Of a DNA stretch of 64,000 nt, positions 43,884-52,534 are shown in pieces. Under the pieces are notes generated by a model. The model searched no databases and was not told the DNA's origin. It worked only from the letters and a program-made list of their open reading frames with translations. Origin of the DNA: Bacillota bacterium (GTDB lineage Bacteria > Bacillota > Sulfobacillia > Sulfobacillales > JAIMBI01); contig JAKADP010000002.1 in the NCBI GenBank assembly GCA_021820465.1, positions 48,456 through 112,455 on the forward strand, read 5' to 3'. A program made the position numbers and the translations under genes. Every line of letters begins with the position of its first letter. Position 1 is the stretch's first letter.

Positions 43884-45811
43884 TTCATCGGCTTGCCGGT
43901 CCAGCTGAAGGGCCAGGGATAGTTGGCGCCATACACCGTGTCGAACCAGGTTTTGGCGTACGGGTCCTTCAAGTGAAAGTACTGGTCGTAAATGGCCCGC
44001 GCGACGAAGCCGGAGTAGGCGCCAAACACGCCGTCGTGGATGTAGACGAGAATTTCCAGCTTGGGCGTGGGCAGGGGTCCGCTGGCGGCGTACGAGGCCG
44101 CGGGCGCGAACGTCTCGAAGAACGCGTTGTTGACGGGGCTGTTGACGCGCTGGGCCGTCCCGGTTTTGGTGCCGACGTACATGGGAATGCCCTTCATCGC
44201 GCCGTACCCGGTGCCCAGAGGGCGCTGAGCCGAGCGCTCCATGCCCACGTGAATCACGTGGTAGTCCGCGCGGCTGATGGGGAGCTTCTGCTGCACCACG
44301 GGCTGGAACCGCTCGATGACCTTGCCGCTGGGCGACGTGACATACGACAGGAAGTGCGGCTGGTACAGGGTGCCGCCGTTGACCACGGCCGCTTCCGCCC
44401 GGGCCAGGCCAATCAGGGTGTAGTCGGAGATGCCCTGCCCAATGGCGGTGTTGAGGTTCTGGCCCCACGTCCAAGGCTGGCCCTCGAGCTGCTGGTAGCG
44501 CTGCGGGGTGGGCATCTGACTGGCCACCTCGCCAGGAATGTCCAATCCCGTGGTGGAGTTCAAGCCGTACAGCGACAGGTAGTGGTCCATGCGCTGGATG
44601 CCCATCCAGTAGCCCACCCAGTAAAAATAGGTGTCGTCCGACACCTCGATGGCCCGCTCCAAGTTGACCGGGCCAAACCCCGGGGCGTACCAGTTCTTAA
44701 ACGTGGGGTCCAGCGGGAAGTACCCGTGGTCCACGACGATGGTGTTGGGCGTGATGACGCCCGATGCCAGCGCCCCGCCCGCGATGATGGGCTTGAACAC
44801 CGAGCCCGGGGCGTACTGGCCCTGGTACACCCGGTTCACCCAGCCGCCGGTTTTGTTGAGCTGGCTCACGTAGGCGTTGGAGGCGGGGGGCTCTAGCAAG
44901 GCCGGGTTGTAGGTTGGGAGGCTCACGGCCGCCAAGACCGCGCCGGTTTCGGGGTTGAGCACAATCACAGCGCCTTTGGTGGCTCGGGGCGAGTGCGGCG
45001 AGCCTGGGCTCGTCTGCATGGCGTGCATCACAAACTGCAGCGCCTGCGTGGCCACTTTTTCCATCTGCCCATTGATGGTGAGATGAATCGTATCCCCCGG
45101 GACCGGGGGCTTGGACCCATAAATCTTCAGGAACTGGCCCGCGGAGTTGACCTGAACCAGCTGCTGGCCGGGCTGGCCGCGCAGCAGACTCTGATATTCG
45201 GCTTCTAGGCCCTGCTGGCCAAACAGCGAGGCCGCTGTGTATCCCTGGCTGGGGTGGGCCTTCATCTCCGGCCCATTGATTTGGCTCACGTAGCCCACGA
45301 AGTTCCCGAAGAGACTGCCCTGCGGGTACGAGCGCTTCGCCGTGACCAGCAGGTGAATGTCGGGATACTGGCCGCGGTTCTCCTGATAATGGGTGATGGC
45401 CGTCGGGGAGAGTCCCTGGCCCGGGTCCAGCACCACCGGCCAAAACGGGGGATTGTTCTTTTCCTGATAGGTCACGGTGGCATCGAGCTGCTTGGGGCTT
45501 TCGCCCAACAGCGCGGCGAGCCGCACGGCTTCGCCGTGCGGCAGTGCCCCTTGGGAGGGATTCATCCACTCGATTTCCCAGGCGGGCTGATTGCTGGCCA
45601 GCACCATGCCGTCGCTGGTGACGATTTGGCCGCGGGGGGCGGACACGGGAATGGTCCGCAGGTAGTCTTGCTGGCCGAGCGACCGATAGTAGGCCGCGTG
45701 GGCTACTTGGAGAGTTTCCAGTCGTGCCGCGATGGCGCCCAGCGCCAGCAATAGCACCCCCCCCATCACCCAGGCCCGCCGAACCGCCCGCTTCTGCTCC
45801 CGTTCAATCAT
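43880..45811 (-). CDS. mrdA: Penicillin-binding protein 2 (peptidoglycan D,D-transpeptidase)
   Basis: A 643-residue class B PBP. An N-terminal membrane anchor (about 15-30, VMGGVLLLALGAIAARL) precedes the dimerisation domain and then the transpeptidase domain: acylated Ser S337 in APGSVFKPI (SxxK), second motif SDD in EVSDDTYFYW (PBP2s usually have SxD), and KTGT at K549 (VGTKTGTAQ). It crosslinks peptidoglycan during elongation. No mreBCD or rodA lies nearby. The ATG at 45809-45811 has a GGTGGGGGG stretch upstream. Confidence 0.92.
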   Translation of the reverse strand: MIEREQKRAVRRAWVMGGVLLLALGAIAARLETLQVAHAAYYRSLGQQDYLRTIPVSAPRGQIVTSDGMVLASNQPAWEIEWMNPSQGALPHGEAVRLAALLGESPKQLDATVTYQEKNNPPFWPVVLDPGQGLSPTAITHYQENRGQYPDIHLLVTAKRSYPQGSLFGNFVGYVSQINGPEMKAHPSQGYTAASLFGQQGLEAEYQSLLRGQPGQQLVQVNSAGQFLKIYGSKPPVPGDTIHLTINGQMEKVATQALQFVMHAMQTSPGSPHSPRATKGAVIVLNPETGAVLAAVSLPTYNPALLEPPASNAYVSQLNKTGGWVNRVYQGQYAPGSVFKPIIAGGALASGVITPNTIVVDHGYFPLDPTFKNWYAPGFGPVNLERAIEVSDDTYFYWVGYWMGIQRMDHYLSLYGLNSTTGLDIPGEVASQMPTPQRYQQLEGQPWTWGQNLNTAIGQGISDYTLIGLARAEAAVVNGGTLYQPHFLSYVTSPSGKVIERFQPVVQQKLPISRADYHVIHVGMERSAQRPLGTGYGAMKGIPMYVGTKTGTAQRVNSPVNNAFFETFAPAASYAASGPLPTPKLEILVYIHDGVFGAYSGFVARAIYDQYFHLKDPYAKTWFDTVYGANYPWPFSWTGKPMN

Positions 45812-46096
45812 GATGTGCCCCCCACCGTTAAACGCCGCCCGGGTGCCTGGCGTTTGCCCGGCTGCCCGTCGATTGGCGAAACCCCCTCAAACATTGCGGC
45901 CATTATAGTGCGCGCGGCGCGCTGGGCGCCAGCGTGCGGGGGACGCCGGAGCCGTGGACCCGAGGGCGAAGGCCGGCGATTGCTGTCGGAAAAAAGGATG
46001 GACCAGCTCCTACCATTCGCCACAACCGCGGGCCGATCCATGGCACAGTCGCTCGAAAGTGGGGGCGGCAGACGCGCGGGAGGGTGGTGAACTTCG
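45812..46096. promoter_or_regulatory. Divergent control region between PBP2 and the glycan locus
   Basis: This gap separates PBP2 (minus) from the DUF4012 gene (plus). A minus-strand TATAAT at 45902-45907 followed by GG lies 91 bases before the PBP2 start, without a clear -35. For the plus strand I see an A-rich patch at 45989-45997 and a TACCAT at 46011-46016 but no convincing box pair. No coding frame is credible here. Confidence 0.45.
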
Positions 46097-47863
46097 GTGA
46101 GGCGGACGTGGGTAATCGGTGCAGCGCTGCTGGCGCTCACGGTGTGGCCGGGGACGCCCCTAGCCGTGCTGGCGTGGTCGCTGCACAGCGCGGCGGGCTC
46201 CACCGCCCGTCTCATGCAGGAGCGGAGCGCCGCCGAGGCCGCACTCGTGGCCCCCGCGCCGCCTGCGCCGCTGGTGCGTGCGGTCAGCACCAACCTGGCT
46301 CGCGTGAGCGGCGACCTCCTCACCGCCGCTTGGGCCCTGGACTGGCTGGGAAACGAAGGGGAGTGGCCCGCCGTCGGCGCGGCGGACCGGACCCTCCGGG
46401 ACGGGATCCAGGGGTCTCTCGAGGTGGCCCGCGCGGCTGCAACGGTGTGGCGCGCGGCGATAGGTCGGAGAGCGGGGATCTCCCAGGCCGTGCGCGTGGC
46501 GCTGGCACAACTCCCCGAGAGCGCCCTCGGCCTCCGGGACCTGAGTCAAGCCGCCCGCCACCTCCCGGTGCCTGCCCAGTGGAGGCGCGCGGTGACGCGC
46601 GCGGCGCCCCTGCTGAGCCGACTGGCGGCGGTGCGCCGTCCCCTCGCGGAGGCGTTGGGGTTTCCCCACCCCGCCCGCTACCTGGTGCTTTTGCAGGATG
46701 CGGCCGAACTGCGCGCCACCGGCGGCTTGGTGGTGGCCTACGGCTGGCTGACCTTGAGGCAGGGCCGCCCGGCCCTGCGCTTTGGCGGGGGAATCCAAGC
46801 GCTGTCGCGCCGGGTGCGGGTCCGTGTGCCCGCAGGCTCCCTGCTGCATCGGTTCTTCGGGGAGTCCCGCTTGAGCCTCTTGAACGCCAATGACCGGTTG
46901 GGGGGGCCGGCCAGCACCGCGGCCATCCTGCGGCTGTACCGGTCGGTGCCGGGCGCGCCTCCGGTTGTGGGCGCCGTCCTGGTGAATTCCTGGTGGATTG
47001 CGACGCTTTTTGGGCTGTCCGGGCCGGTCGCGGTACCCTCGCCCGCGGGACGCGTCGTCCTGACGGCGGCCACCGCGCCGCGGCAGCTGGAGCAGCTGGC
47101 GGAGCGCGATCAGGTGCCCGGCGTGCCCCGCATGGCCTTCTTGGGTCCCGTCATGCGGGAGCTGGCTGCCCGCCTGATGCCGCGCGGCGTGCCCAGCCTG
47201 CCCCTCGTGGCCGCCTTGGGGGCCGGGGTGCGGTCAGGGGGCGTGCTGTGGGAGCCCGGCGGCAGGGCGCTGGCACGCCTGGCGGGAGCGCTCGGGTGGA
47301 GCGGGGCGCTGTGGCCCACGCCCGCCGGGGGCAATTATCTGATGTTGGTGAATCAAAATTTTGGCGGATTGAAGGACAACCTGTACCTCGGGCAGCGGGC
47401 AGCCGTCACGGTGGTGGGCCGTCGTGAGCAGGTGCGCCTGGTGCTCACATTGCGCCGCCGCGTCACGGCCCAGAATGCGTGGCTGCTGGGGTCGTATGAA
47501 GGCTGGGTGTCGGTGGTGGTGCCGCGCGGCACGCGGGTGGTCCGCGCCACAGGCTTCGTGTCGCCGGTCACGGTCACCTCAGGCGCCTCGCCCGCCCGCA
47601 CGGTGGTGGGGGGCGCGGTGACCGTACCCGTGCGCCTTAGGGCGCCGTCGAGTGCCGCCGCCATCAGCCTCATCCTTCAGCTGCCGCGGGACGTCGCACC
47701 GGATGCGCCGCTCCTGGTGCAAGCCCAGCCGGGATGGCGGCCCGGGTCCACCCGCTTCACCATCACCCTGGGGGGCCGGACCGCTGAGTGGGACCCCGGC
47801 GCCGGCGTTTTGGTGCGGCGGCGGGGCAGGGGCCTGGCGGCGGCGGCCCGATGGGGACCGTGA
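46097..47863 (+). CDS. DUF4012-family exported/membrane-anchored protein
   Basis: A 588-residue protein with an N-terminal hydrophobic segment (VIGAALLALTVWPGTPLAVLA), a helical stretch, and from about residue 190 the DUF4012 signature YLVLLQDAAELRATGGLVVAYG, with SLLNANDRLGGPASTAAILR further on. DUF4012 proteins are typical of surface polysaccharide loci in Gram-positive bacteria and cyanobacteria; their function is unknown, though a link to glycan attachment has been suggested. The GTG start is preceded by a GGTGA-type site. It overlaps the flippase gene. Confidence 0.8.
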   Translation: MRRTWVIGAALLALTVWPGTPLAVLAWSLHSAAGSTARLMQERSAAEAALVAPAPPAPLVRAVSTNLARVSGDLLTAAWALDWLGNEGEWPAVGAADRTLRDGIQGSLEVARAAATVWRAAIGRRAGISQAVRVALAQLPESALGLRDLSQAARHLPVPAQWRRAVTRAAPLLSRLAAVRRPLAEALGFPHPARYLVLLQDAAELRATGGLVVAYGWLTLRQGRPALRFGGGIQALSRRVRVRVPAGSLLHRFFGESRLSLLNANDRLGGPASTAAILRLYRSVPGAPPVVGAVLVNSWWIATLFGLSGPVAVPSPAGRVVLTAATAPRQLEQLAERDQVPGVPRMAFLGPVMRELAARLMPRGVPSLPLVAALGAGVRSGGVLWEPGGRALARLAGALGWSGALWPTPAGGNYLMLVNQNFGGLKDNLYLGQRAAVTVVGRREQVRLVLTLRRRVTAQNAWLLGSYEGWVSVVVPRGTRVVRATGFVSPVTVTSGASPARTVVGGAVTVPVRLRAPSSAAAISLILQLPRDVAPDAPLLVQAQPGWRPGSTRFTITLGGRTAEWDPGAGVLVRRRGRGLAAAARWGP

Positions 47864-49434
47864 GCCAGCCTGGGCGTTCCGCCGCTCCGGGGCCGGGCGT
47901 GGCGCGCCTGCCGCGGGATGTGCTCCGCTACCTGCCGGCCTCCGTGGTGCCTGCGCTGTGCGCGGTGGTCGGCACCGTGCTGTTTACTCGGCTGTTTTCG
48001 CCCGCGGCCTACGGGCTCTTTAGTCTAGTGGTGTCCGTCACGGGCCCGATGAGCACGGTGCTGGGGCAGCCCAGTGGGCAAGCGGCCAGCCGGTTCGCGT
48101 CGGAGTACCGCGCTGGCGGGCAGGAGTTGCTTTACCGAACCGTCATGACGGTGCTGGTGGCCGCGGCCGCAGGGGGGGCCCTCGGGATCCTCGTGGTCGG
48201 GCTCGCCGTCTCGGCGCTGATGGGAGGAGGCCCGGAGGGCCGCCTGGCGCTGTGGGGCGCCGCCGGCCTCCTGGTGGCAGGGTCCGCCGTGAGCACGGCG
48301 CTCCTGCCGATGCTCGCCGCGAACTTCCGCCCACGCGCGTACACGGCGGCGGTCATCGGCTTGGCCGTGCTGTCGGTAGGGGTGTCGGGCGGCCTTGTGC
48401 TCTGGGCGGGGCCGCACGTCGTATACCTGGTGCTGGGGCAGGTGGCGGCGTCGCTGTTGGTGCTGCCGCTGGTGGTGCGCCGCGTGGGCCTCGTGGGTCC
48501 CCGCCCGCTCCGCCTGGTGATGGATGGACCTGCCGCACGCCAGGTGCTGGGCCGATTTCTGCGGTACGGCGTGCCGCTGGCCCCCTGGTTTCTGGCGATG
48601 TCGCTCCTGAGCAGCGGGGACCGCTACATTCTGGCGTGGCTTGCGGGGACGCGGGCGGTGGGCGTCTACAGTGTCAACTACAACCTCGCCAGTCAATCCG
48701 TGGGCCTGTTGAACATGCCCATGGTCACGGCGGCGTGGCCGGTGCTGGCCCGGCAGTGGGCGGGAGAGCGGCGAGCCGCCATGGCCAGGAGCCTGACCGC
48801 CGTCTCAACATTTTATCTGAGGCTTTCGCTGGGGGCGGCCGCGGTTGTCTGGGCGGCCAGCCGCCCTCTAACCACGCTGCTGCTGGGTGCCGCCTTTCGG
48901 GGCGGGGTCGGGGTCTTTGGCCCTATCCTGGCGGCCATGGTCCTGTGGGGGCTTGCCCGGGTGGGCCAAAAGAGCCTGGAGCTTCATGAGCGCACCGCAT
49001 GGATGGTCAAGGACGCGGCCGTGGCCGCAGGCGTCGGGCTCCTGCTCACGGTCCTCTTGGTGCCCCGATGGCCGTACATGGGAGCGGCCTGGGCGACGCT
49101 GGCCGGCTATTCCGTATATGCGGTCCTCATTTGGCGCGACGCGCGGCGGTGCGTGCCGTGGACCTTGGACGGGCGGGTGGGGCTATCCACGATGGCCATC
49201 GCGAGCGCGGCCGCCATCGTGGTGGCCTATGGCCTGCCTGCGCCCGCGTCGGCGGCCTGGGGGCTCCCGCTTGACGCGGCCGCGACGGCGGTCCTGTACG
49301 TGGCAGGCTTGGCCGTCTGCGAGCGCCTGCGCGGGGGTCGGCGGGCTCCCGGCGTCCGAGTGTGGAGGAACATCCTCGACGGACTATTATCGGTGCAGGA
49401 ACAGGCGTATACTGGGACTAAAGGGGGATTATAG
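47851..49434 (+). CDS. Wzx-type polysaccharide flippase (MATE/MOP superfamily)
   Basis: A 527-residue protein with about 12-14 hydrophobic spans in the MOP pattern, starting VVPALCAVVGTVLFTRLFSPAAYGLFSLV, the usual oligosaccharide-flippase beginning (family features PxAYGLFSL). It should move lipid-linked glycan units across the membrane. The start is ATG 47851 or GTG 47860; the latter gives the 4-base overlap so common here. The last codons fall in an AT-rich patch that may contain a promoter for the next gene. Confidence 0.82.
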   Translation: MGTVSQPGRSAAPGPGVARLPRDVLRYLPASVVPALCAVVGTVLFTRLFSPAAYGLFSLVVSVTGPMSTVLGQPSGQAASRFASEYRAGGQELLYRTVMTVLVAAAAGGALGILVVGLAVSALMGGGPEGRLALWGAAGLLVAGSAVSTALLPMLAANFRPRAYTAAVIGLAVLSVGVSGGLVLWAGPHVVYLVLGQVAASLLVLPLVVRRVGLVGPRPLRLVMDGPAARQVLGRFLRYGVPLAPWFLAMSLLSSGDRYILAWLAGTRAVGVYSVNYNLASQSVGLLNMPMVTAAWPVLARQWAGERRAAMARSLTAVSTFYLRLSLGAAAVVWAASRPLTTLLLGAAFRGGVGVFGPILAAMVLWGLARVGQKSLELHERTAWMVKDAAVAAGVGLLLTVLLVPRWPYMGAAWATLAGYSVYAVLIWRDARRCVPWTLDGRVGLSTMAIASAAAIVVAYGLPAPASAAWGLPLDAAATAVLYVAGLAVCERLRGGRRAPGVRVWRNILDGLLSVQEQAYTGTKGGL

Positions 49435-49439
49435 AAATT

Positions 49440-50132
49440 ATGGACGCTGTGGTGCTGGCAGGAGGACAGGGCCTTCGGATCCGCAGGGTGACGGACGGCC
49501 CGAAGTGCCTGCTGCCGGTCGGGGGGACGGCCGTATTGGATCATGTGATTCGGTGGCTGCTGACCGGTGGGCTCATTGACCGGGTGTGGGTGGCGGCGGG
49601 GTACCAGGGTGACCGCGTGCGCCACCACGTCGCGGCGCGCTATCCCCATTCGCAGGTGCGGGTGCAGGTGGAGCCGGAGCCGTTGGGGACCGGGGGCGCG
49701 CTCGCCCACCTGCGCCGCGGGGTGGGGGCGGCCTTGAGTGACCCGCTGGTGGTGGCGAACGGCGACACGCTGCTGGTTGGGGACCTGGAGGGGCTGCTGC
49801 GGTGCCATCGCTCGTCGCGGGCTTGGGTGACGACGGCCGCGATTCCGGCCATGCGCCGGGACGCCGACGGCCTCCTTGCCCCCACGCTGCCGGGGCCGGT
49901 GCGGCGCATGGGCCGCGGCCTGTCCGAGCCCGGGACCTTGGGCAGTGCTGGGCTGTCGGTCATGGCCGGCGCGGCCCTGGACCGCGCAACCTGCCCGGGG
50001 TCGCTGGACACCGTGCTGGCCGGCCTCGTGGCGGAGTGTCGGGGGCGGGTGTGGGCCTACCCCTGGCACGCCGCGGTCGACGTGGGAACGCCTCGGCGCT
50101 ACCGGGCCGTCGCGGTGCTCCATGGCTGCTGA
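49440..50132 (+). CDS. hddC: D-glycero-alpha-D-manno-heptose 1-phosphate guanylyltransferase-like
   Basis: A 230-residue sugar nucleotidyltransferase with AVVLAGGQGLRI...PKCLLPVGG at the start (the usual GGxGTRL has Leu for Thr) and VVANGDTLLVGDL for the metal site. Length and neighbours (heptose kinase, isomerase and phosphatase) indicate HddC, which makes GDP-D-glycero-alpha-D-manno-heptose. On sequence alone another mannose- or glucose-1-phosphate nucleotidyltransferase would be possible. ATG 49440 follows an AAGGGGG at about 12 bases. Confidence 0.8.
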   Translation: MDAVVLAGGQGLRIRRVTDGPKCLLPVGGTAVLDHVIRWLLTGGLIDRVWVAAGYQGDRVRHHVAARYPHSQVRVQVEPEPLGTGGALAHLRRGVGAALSDPLVVANGDTLLVGDLEGLLRCHRSSRAWVTTAAIPAMRRDADGLLAPTLPGPVRRMGRGLSEPGTLGSAGLSVMAGAALDRATCPGSLDTVLAGLVAECRGRVWAYPWHAAVDVGTPRRYRAVAVLHGC

Positions 50133-51216
50133 CGGGCCGGGCGCGCCGGGCGGGCCGGCCGGCATGGTTCGGAGCCGCGTGCCCCTCCGCGTCAGCTTCG
50201 GCGGCGGGGGGACGGACGTCGCGCCGTACTCAGAGCAGGCGGGCGGAGTGGCCCTCTCGGCAACGATCGCGCGGTATGTCGTGGCCACCGTCGCCCCCCA
50301 GGGAACGTCGGAGGTGGCCGTGCACTCGGTGGACTGCCGCACGAACACCACGTTCAGCATCCATGGGGATCCGCTGTACGACGGGAACCTGGATTTGGTG
50401 AAGGCGGTCGTACACCGCGTAGACCCCTCGTGGCGGTGTGGGCTGTCCGTGCAGCTGGAGTCCGACGCCATTGCCGGCTCCGGACTGGGCGCCTCGTCAG
50501 CAGTGGTCGTGGCGACGATCCTGGCAGTGGCGCGGGTGCTGGGGGTGCACGTCGAGTGGGAGCAAGCGGCCCGCCTGGCGTATCGCGTCGAGCGGGAGGA
50601 TCTGGGAATTGCCGGGGGGTATCAGGACCAGTACGCCGCCGCCTTGGGGGGGCTCAACTGGATGGAGTTTGGGCCGGGACAGGCGGTCCGCGTCGAGCCG
50701 GTGGCCGTGGCCCGCGATGTACTGGAAGAGTTGGAGTGCCGCCTCGTGCTGTGGTATGTGGGCAAGACGCATGTGTCGGGCGGCATTCTCGAGCGGCAGA
50801 TTCACAACGTGCGCACCGGGCAGGGCGAGACACGAGCCGCCTTGGACCGCGCCAAGTGCGTCGCCCTCGACCTCCGACGCGCCCTGGTGCGGGGACGGCT
50901 CGATGACTTTGGCGCCCTGCTCCACGAAGGATGGGCCGCCAAGCGGCAATTCGCCGTGGGGGTGACCGATCCGCAGATTGATGCGCTGTACGCGGCCGCC
51001 CGGGGTGCAGGTGCGCTGGGCGGGAAAATTTTGGGTGCCGGGGGAGGGGGATTTCTCCTGGTGTACGTCCCCGACCGCCAGCGGTCCCGTGTCCTCGGCG
51101 CCCTGGAAGCGGTGGGCGGGGCCCGGGCGCCGGGCGTGCTGTTTGACCCGCGGGGGCCTAGGACTTGGTGGGCTGGGCCGGCGGCGGGGGCCCGACTGCG
51201 CGGCTTCATGGCCTAG
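50122..51216 (+). CDS. hddA: D-glycero-alpha-D-manno-heptose 7-phosphate kinase
   Basis: A 364-residue GHMP kinase. RVPLRVSFGGGGTDVAPYS at the start is the HddA/sugar-kinase pattern; the ATP loop is GSGLGASSAVVVA; AGGYQDQYAAALGG and the C-terminal KILGAGGGGFLLVY complete the GHMP motifs. It phosphorylates heptose 7-phosphate at C1 for HddC. ATG 50122 overlaps hddC by 11 bases; ATG 50164 (MVRSRVPLRV) would match family length better. Confidence 0.85.
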   Translation: MAADGPGAPGGPAGMVRSRVPLRVSFGGGGTDVAPYSEQAGGVALSATIARYVVATVAPQGTSEVAVHSVDCRTNTTFSIHGDPLYDGNLDLVKAVVHRVDPSWRCGLSVQLESDAIAGSGLGASSAVVVATILAVARVLGVHVEWEQAARLAYRVEREDLGIAGGYQDQYAAALGGLNWMEFGPGQAVRVEPVAVARDVLEELECRLVLWYVGKTHVSGGILERQIHNVRTGQGETRAALDRAKCVALDLRRALVRGRLDDFGALLHEGWAAKRQFAVGVTDPQIDALYAAARGAGALGGKILGAGGGGFLLVYVPDRQRSRVLGALEAVGGARAPGVLFDPRGPRTWWAGPAAGARLRGFMA

Positions 51217-51275
51217 CGGCCGGTGAGGGACTTTGAGGACAGGCAGGCGACCGGAGTCGGAAGGAGGCGTGAACC

Positions 51276-51893
51276 ATGCTCAGGGGGGAATTCGCCCTCG
51301 CGGAAGGGGGGCCGTGGGCTATCCTGGCTCGTCAGAGGGTGGCTGAGAGCGTCGCGGTGAAACAGCGCCTGCTGGGCGATGCCCGGTGGGACGGCGCGGT
51401 GGAGCAGGCGCTCTCGCTGGTGGCGGGCGCGGTGCGGGCCGGGCACAAGCTCCTCGTGTGCGGCAACGGCGGCAGTGCGTGCGATGCGCAGCACATTGCC
51501 GAAGAACTGCTAGGGCGCTTCCGCCGCGAGCGCGACGCTTGGCCGGCGCTGTGCCTCGGCGCCAACATGGGGGCGCTGACGGCCATCGCGAACGACTACG
51601 GGTACGACTGGGTGTTCAGCCGGGAGCTTCAGGCGTTTGGGCAGCGCGGCGACGTCCTGCTGGCGCTGTCCACGTCAGGCCGGTCGCCCAGCATCCTCAG
51701 GGCAGCCGAGTCCGCGCGGACCCTGGGCGTCAGCGTGGTGGCGCTCACCGGGGAGGCCGGCGGCCCCCTAGCCGCCATGGCCGACGTGACGCTGGCGGTG
51801 CCGTCGCAGGACACGGCGCACATCCAAGAGGCGCACATCACGCTGGGCCACATCTTGGCCGAAGTGGTCGAGCGGACGCTGGCCGGCGCATGA
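51276..51893 (+). CDS. gmhA: Sedoheptulose 7-phosphate isomerase
   Basis: A 205-residue SIS-domain protein with VCGNGGSACDAQHIAEELLGRF, ANDYGYDWVFSRELQAFG and LSTSGRSPSILRAAESA, all typical of GmhA. It converts sedoheptulose 7-phosphate to D-glycero-D-manno-heptose 7-phosphate, the first step of the pathway. ATG 51276 has AAGGAGG with 8-base spacing. It is coupled to gmhB by an ATGA overlap. Confidence 0.92.
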   Translation: MLRGEFALAEGGPWAILARQRVAESVAVKQRLLGDARWDGAVEQALSLVAGAVRAGHKLLVCGNGGSACDAQHIAEELLGRFRRERDAWPALCLGANMGALTAIANDYGYDWVFSRELQAFGQRGDVLLALSTSGRSPSILRAAESARTLGVSVVALTGEAGGPLAAMADVTLAVPSQDTAHIQEAHITLGHILAEVVERTLAGA

Positions 51894-52534
51894 GCCGCGC
51901 CGCCGTCTTTTTGGACCGCGACGGCACGCTGGTGGACGAGCGGGGACCCGTCGCCGCGTTTTCAGCCGATTGGCTCTATCCCTACAGCATCCCCACCTTG
52001 GCGCGGCTTCGGGCCATGGGCTTTCTGCTCTTTGTGGTCAGCAACCAAGCCGCGGTGGCCCGGGGCCTCGTCACGGTGGATCAGGTGGACGCGGTTCACC
52101 GCGCGCTGACGAACCAGTTGGCCGCTCGGGGGGTGCACCTGCAGGGCATTCGCTACTGTCCGCATCATCCTCGGGGCAGTGTGCCCGAATACCGCCGAGA
52201 CTGCGCCGGGCGAAAGCCCGGGGCGGGCCTCCTGCGCGAGCTGGCCGAGCAGTTCGACGTAGACCTGCGTCGGTCCTGGATGGTGGGAGACCATGCCACC
52301 GACGTGCTGGCGGGGCGGGCGGCCGGAACCCGCACGTGTCTCGTGGGGACCGGGCATGGATCGGAGTGGGCCGCGTGGGCCCAGCGCAGGCCCTGGCTCG
52401 CCCGCGCCTCGACGCTGGCCGACCTGCCCCGCTTGATCGCGCAAAAAACTTCGCCATCCCCGATTAGATGGCAGGATATGGGATGCAAGGGGTCGAATGG
52501 ATGTCAGCGAGACGGGAGTAAACGTGGGATGTGA
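51890..52534 (+). CDS. gmhB: D-glycero-D-manno-heptose 1,7-bisphosphate 7-phosphatase
   Basis: A 214-residue HAD phosphatase: nucleophile D9 and acid D11 in FLDRDGTLV, SNQ in VVSNQAAVARGL, and WMVGDHATDVLAG. Zinc-site residues C90, H92 and C105 are present, but the fourth ligand position (usually CxC) is G107. It removes the C7 phosphate before GDP transfer. The last 30 residues are unlike the family and lie in an AT-richer stretch, so this tail may be a drifted end. Confidence 0.88.
   Translation: MSRAAVFLDRDGTLVDERGPVAAFSADWLYPYSIPTLARLRAMGFLLFVVSNQAAVARGLVTVDQVDAVHRALTNQLAARGVHLQGIRYCPHHPRGSVPEYRRDCAGRKPGAGLLRELAEQFDVDLRRSWMVGDHATDVLAGRAAGTRTCLVGTGHGSEWAAWAQRRPWLARASTLADLPRLIAQKTSPSPIRWQDMGCKGSNGCQRDGSKRGM

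Noticed and set aside
45815-46090. 91-codon plus-strand frame between PBP2 and the DUF4012 gene
   Set aside because: Overlaps the PBP2 promoter region, is Arg/Gly-rich and has no ribosome site.
52453-52472. GCCATC/GATGGC dyad in the gmhB tail
   Set aside because: Six-base stem with an 8-base loop and no T-run; likely chance.
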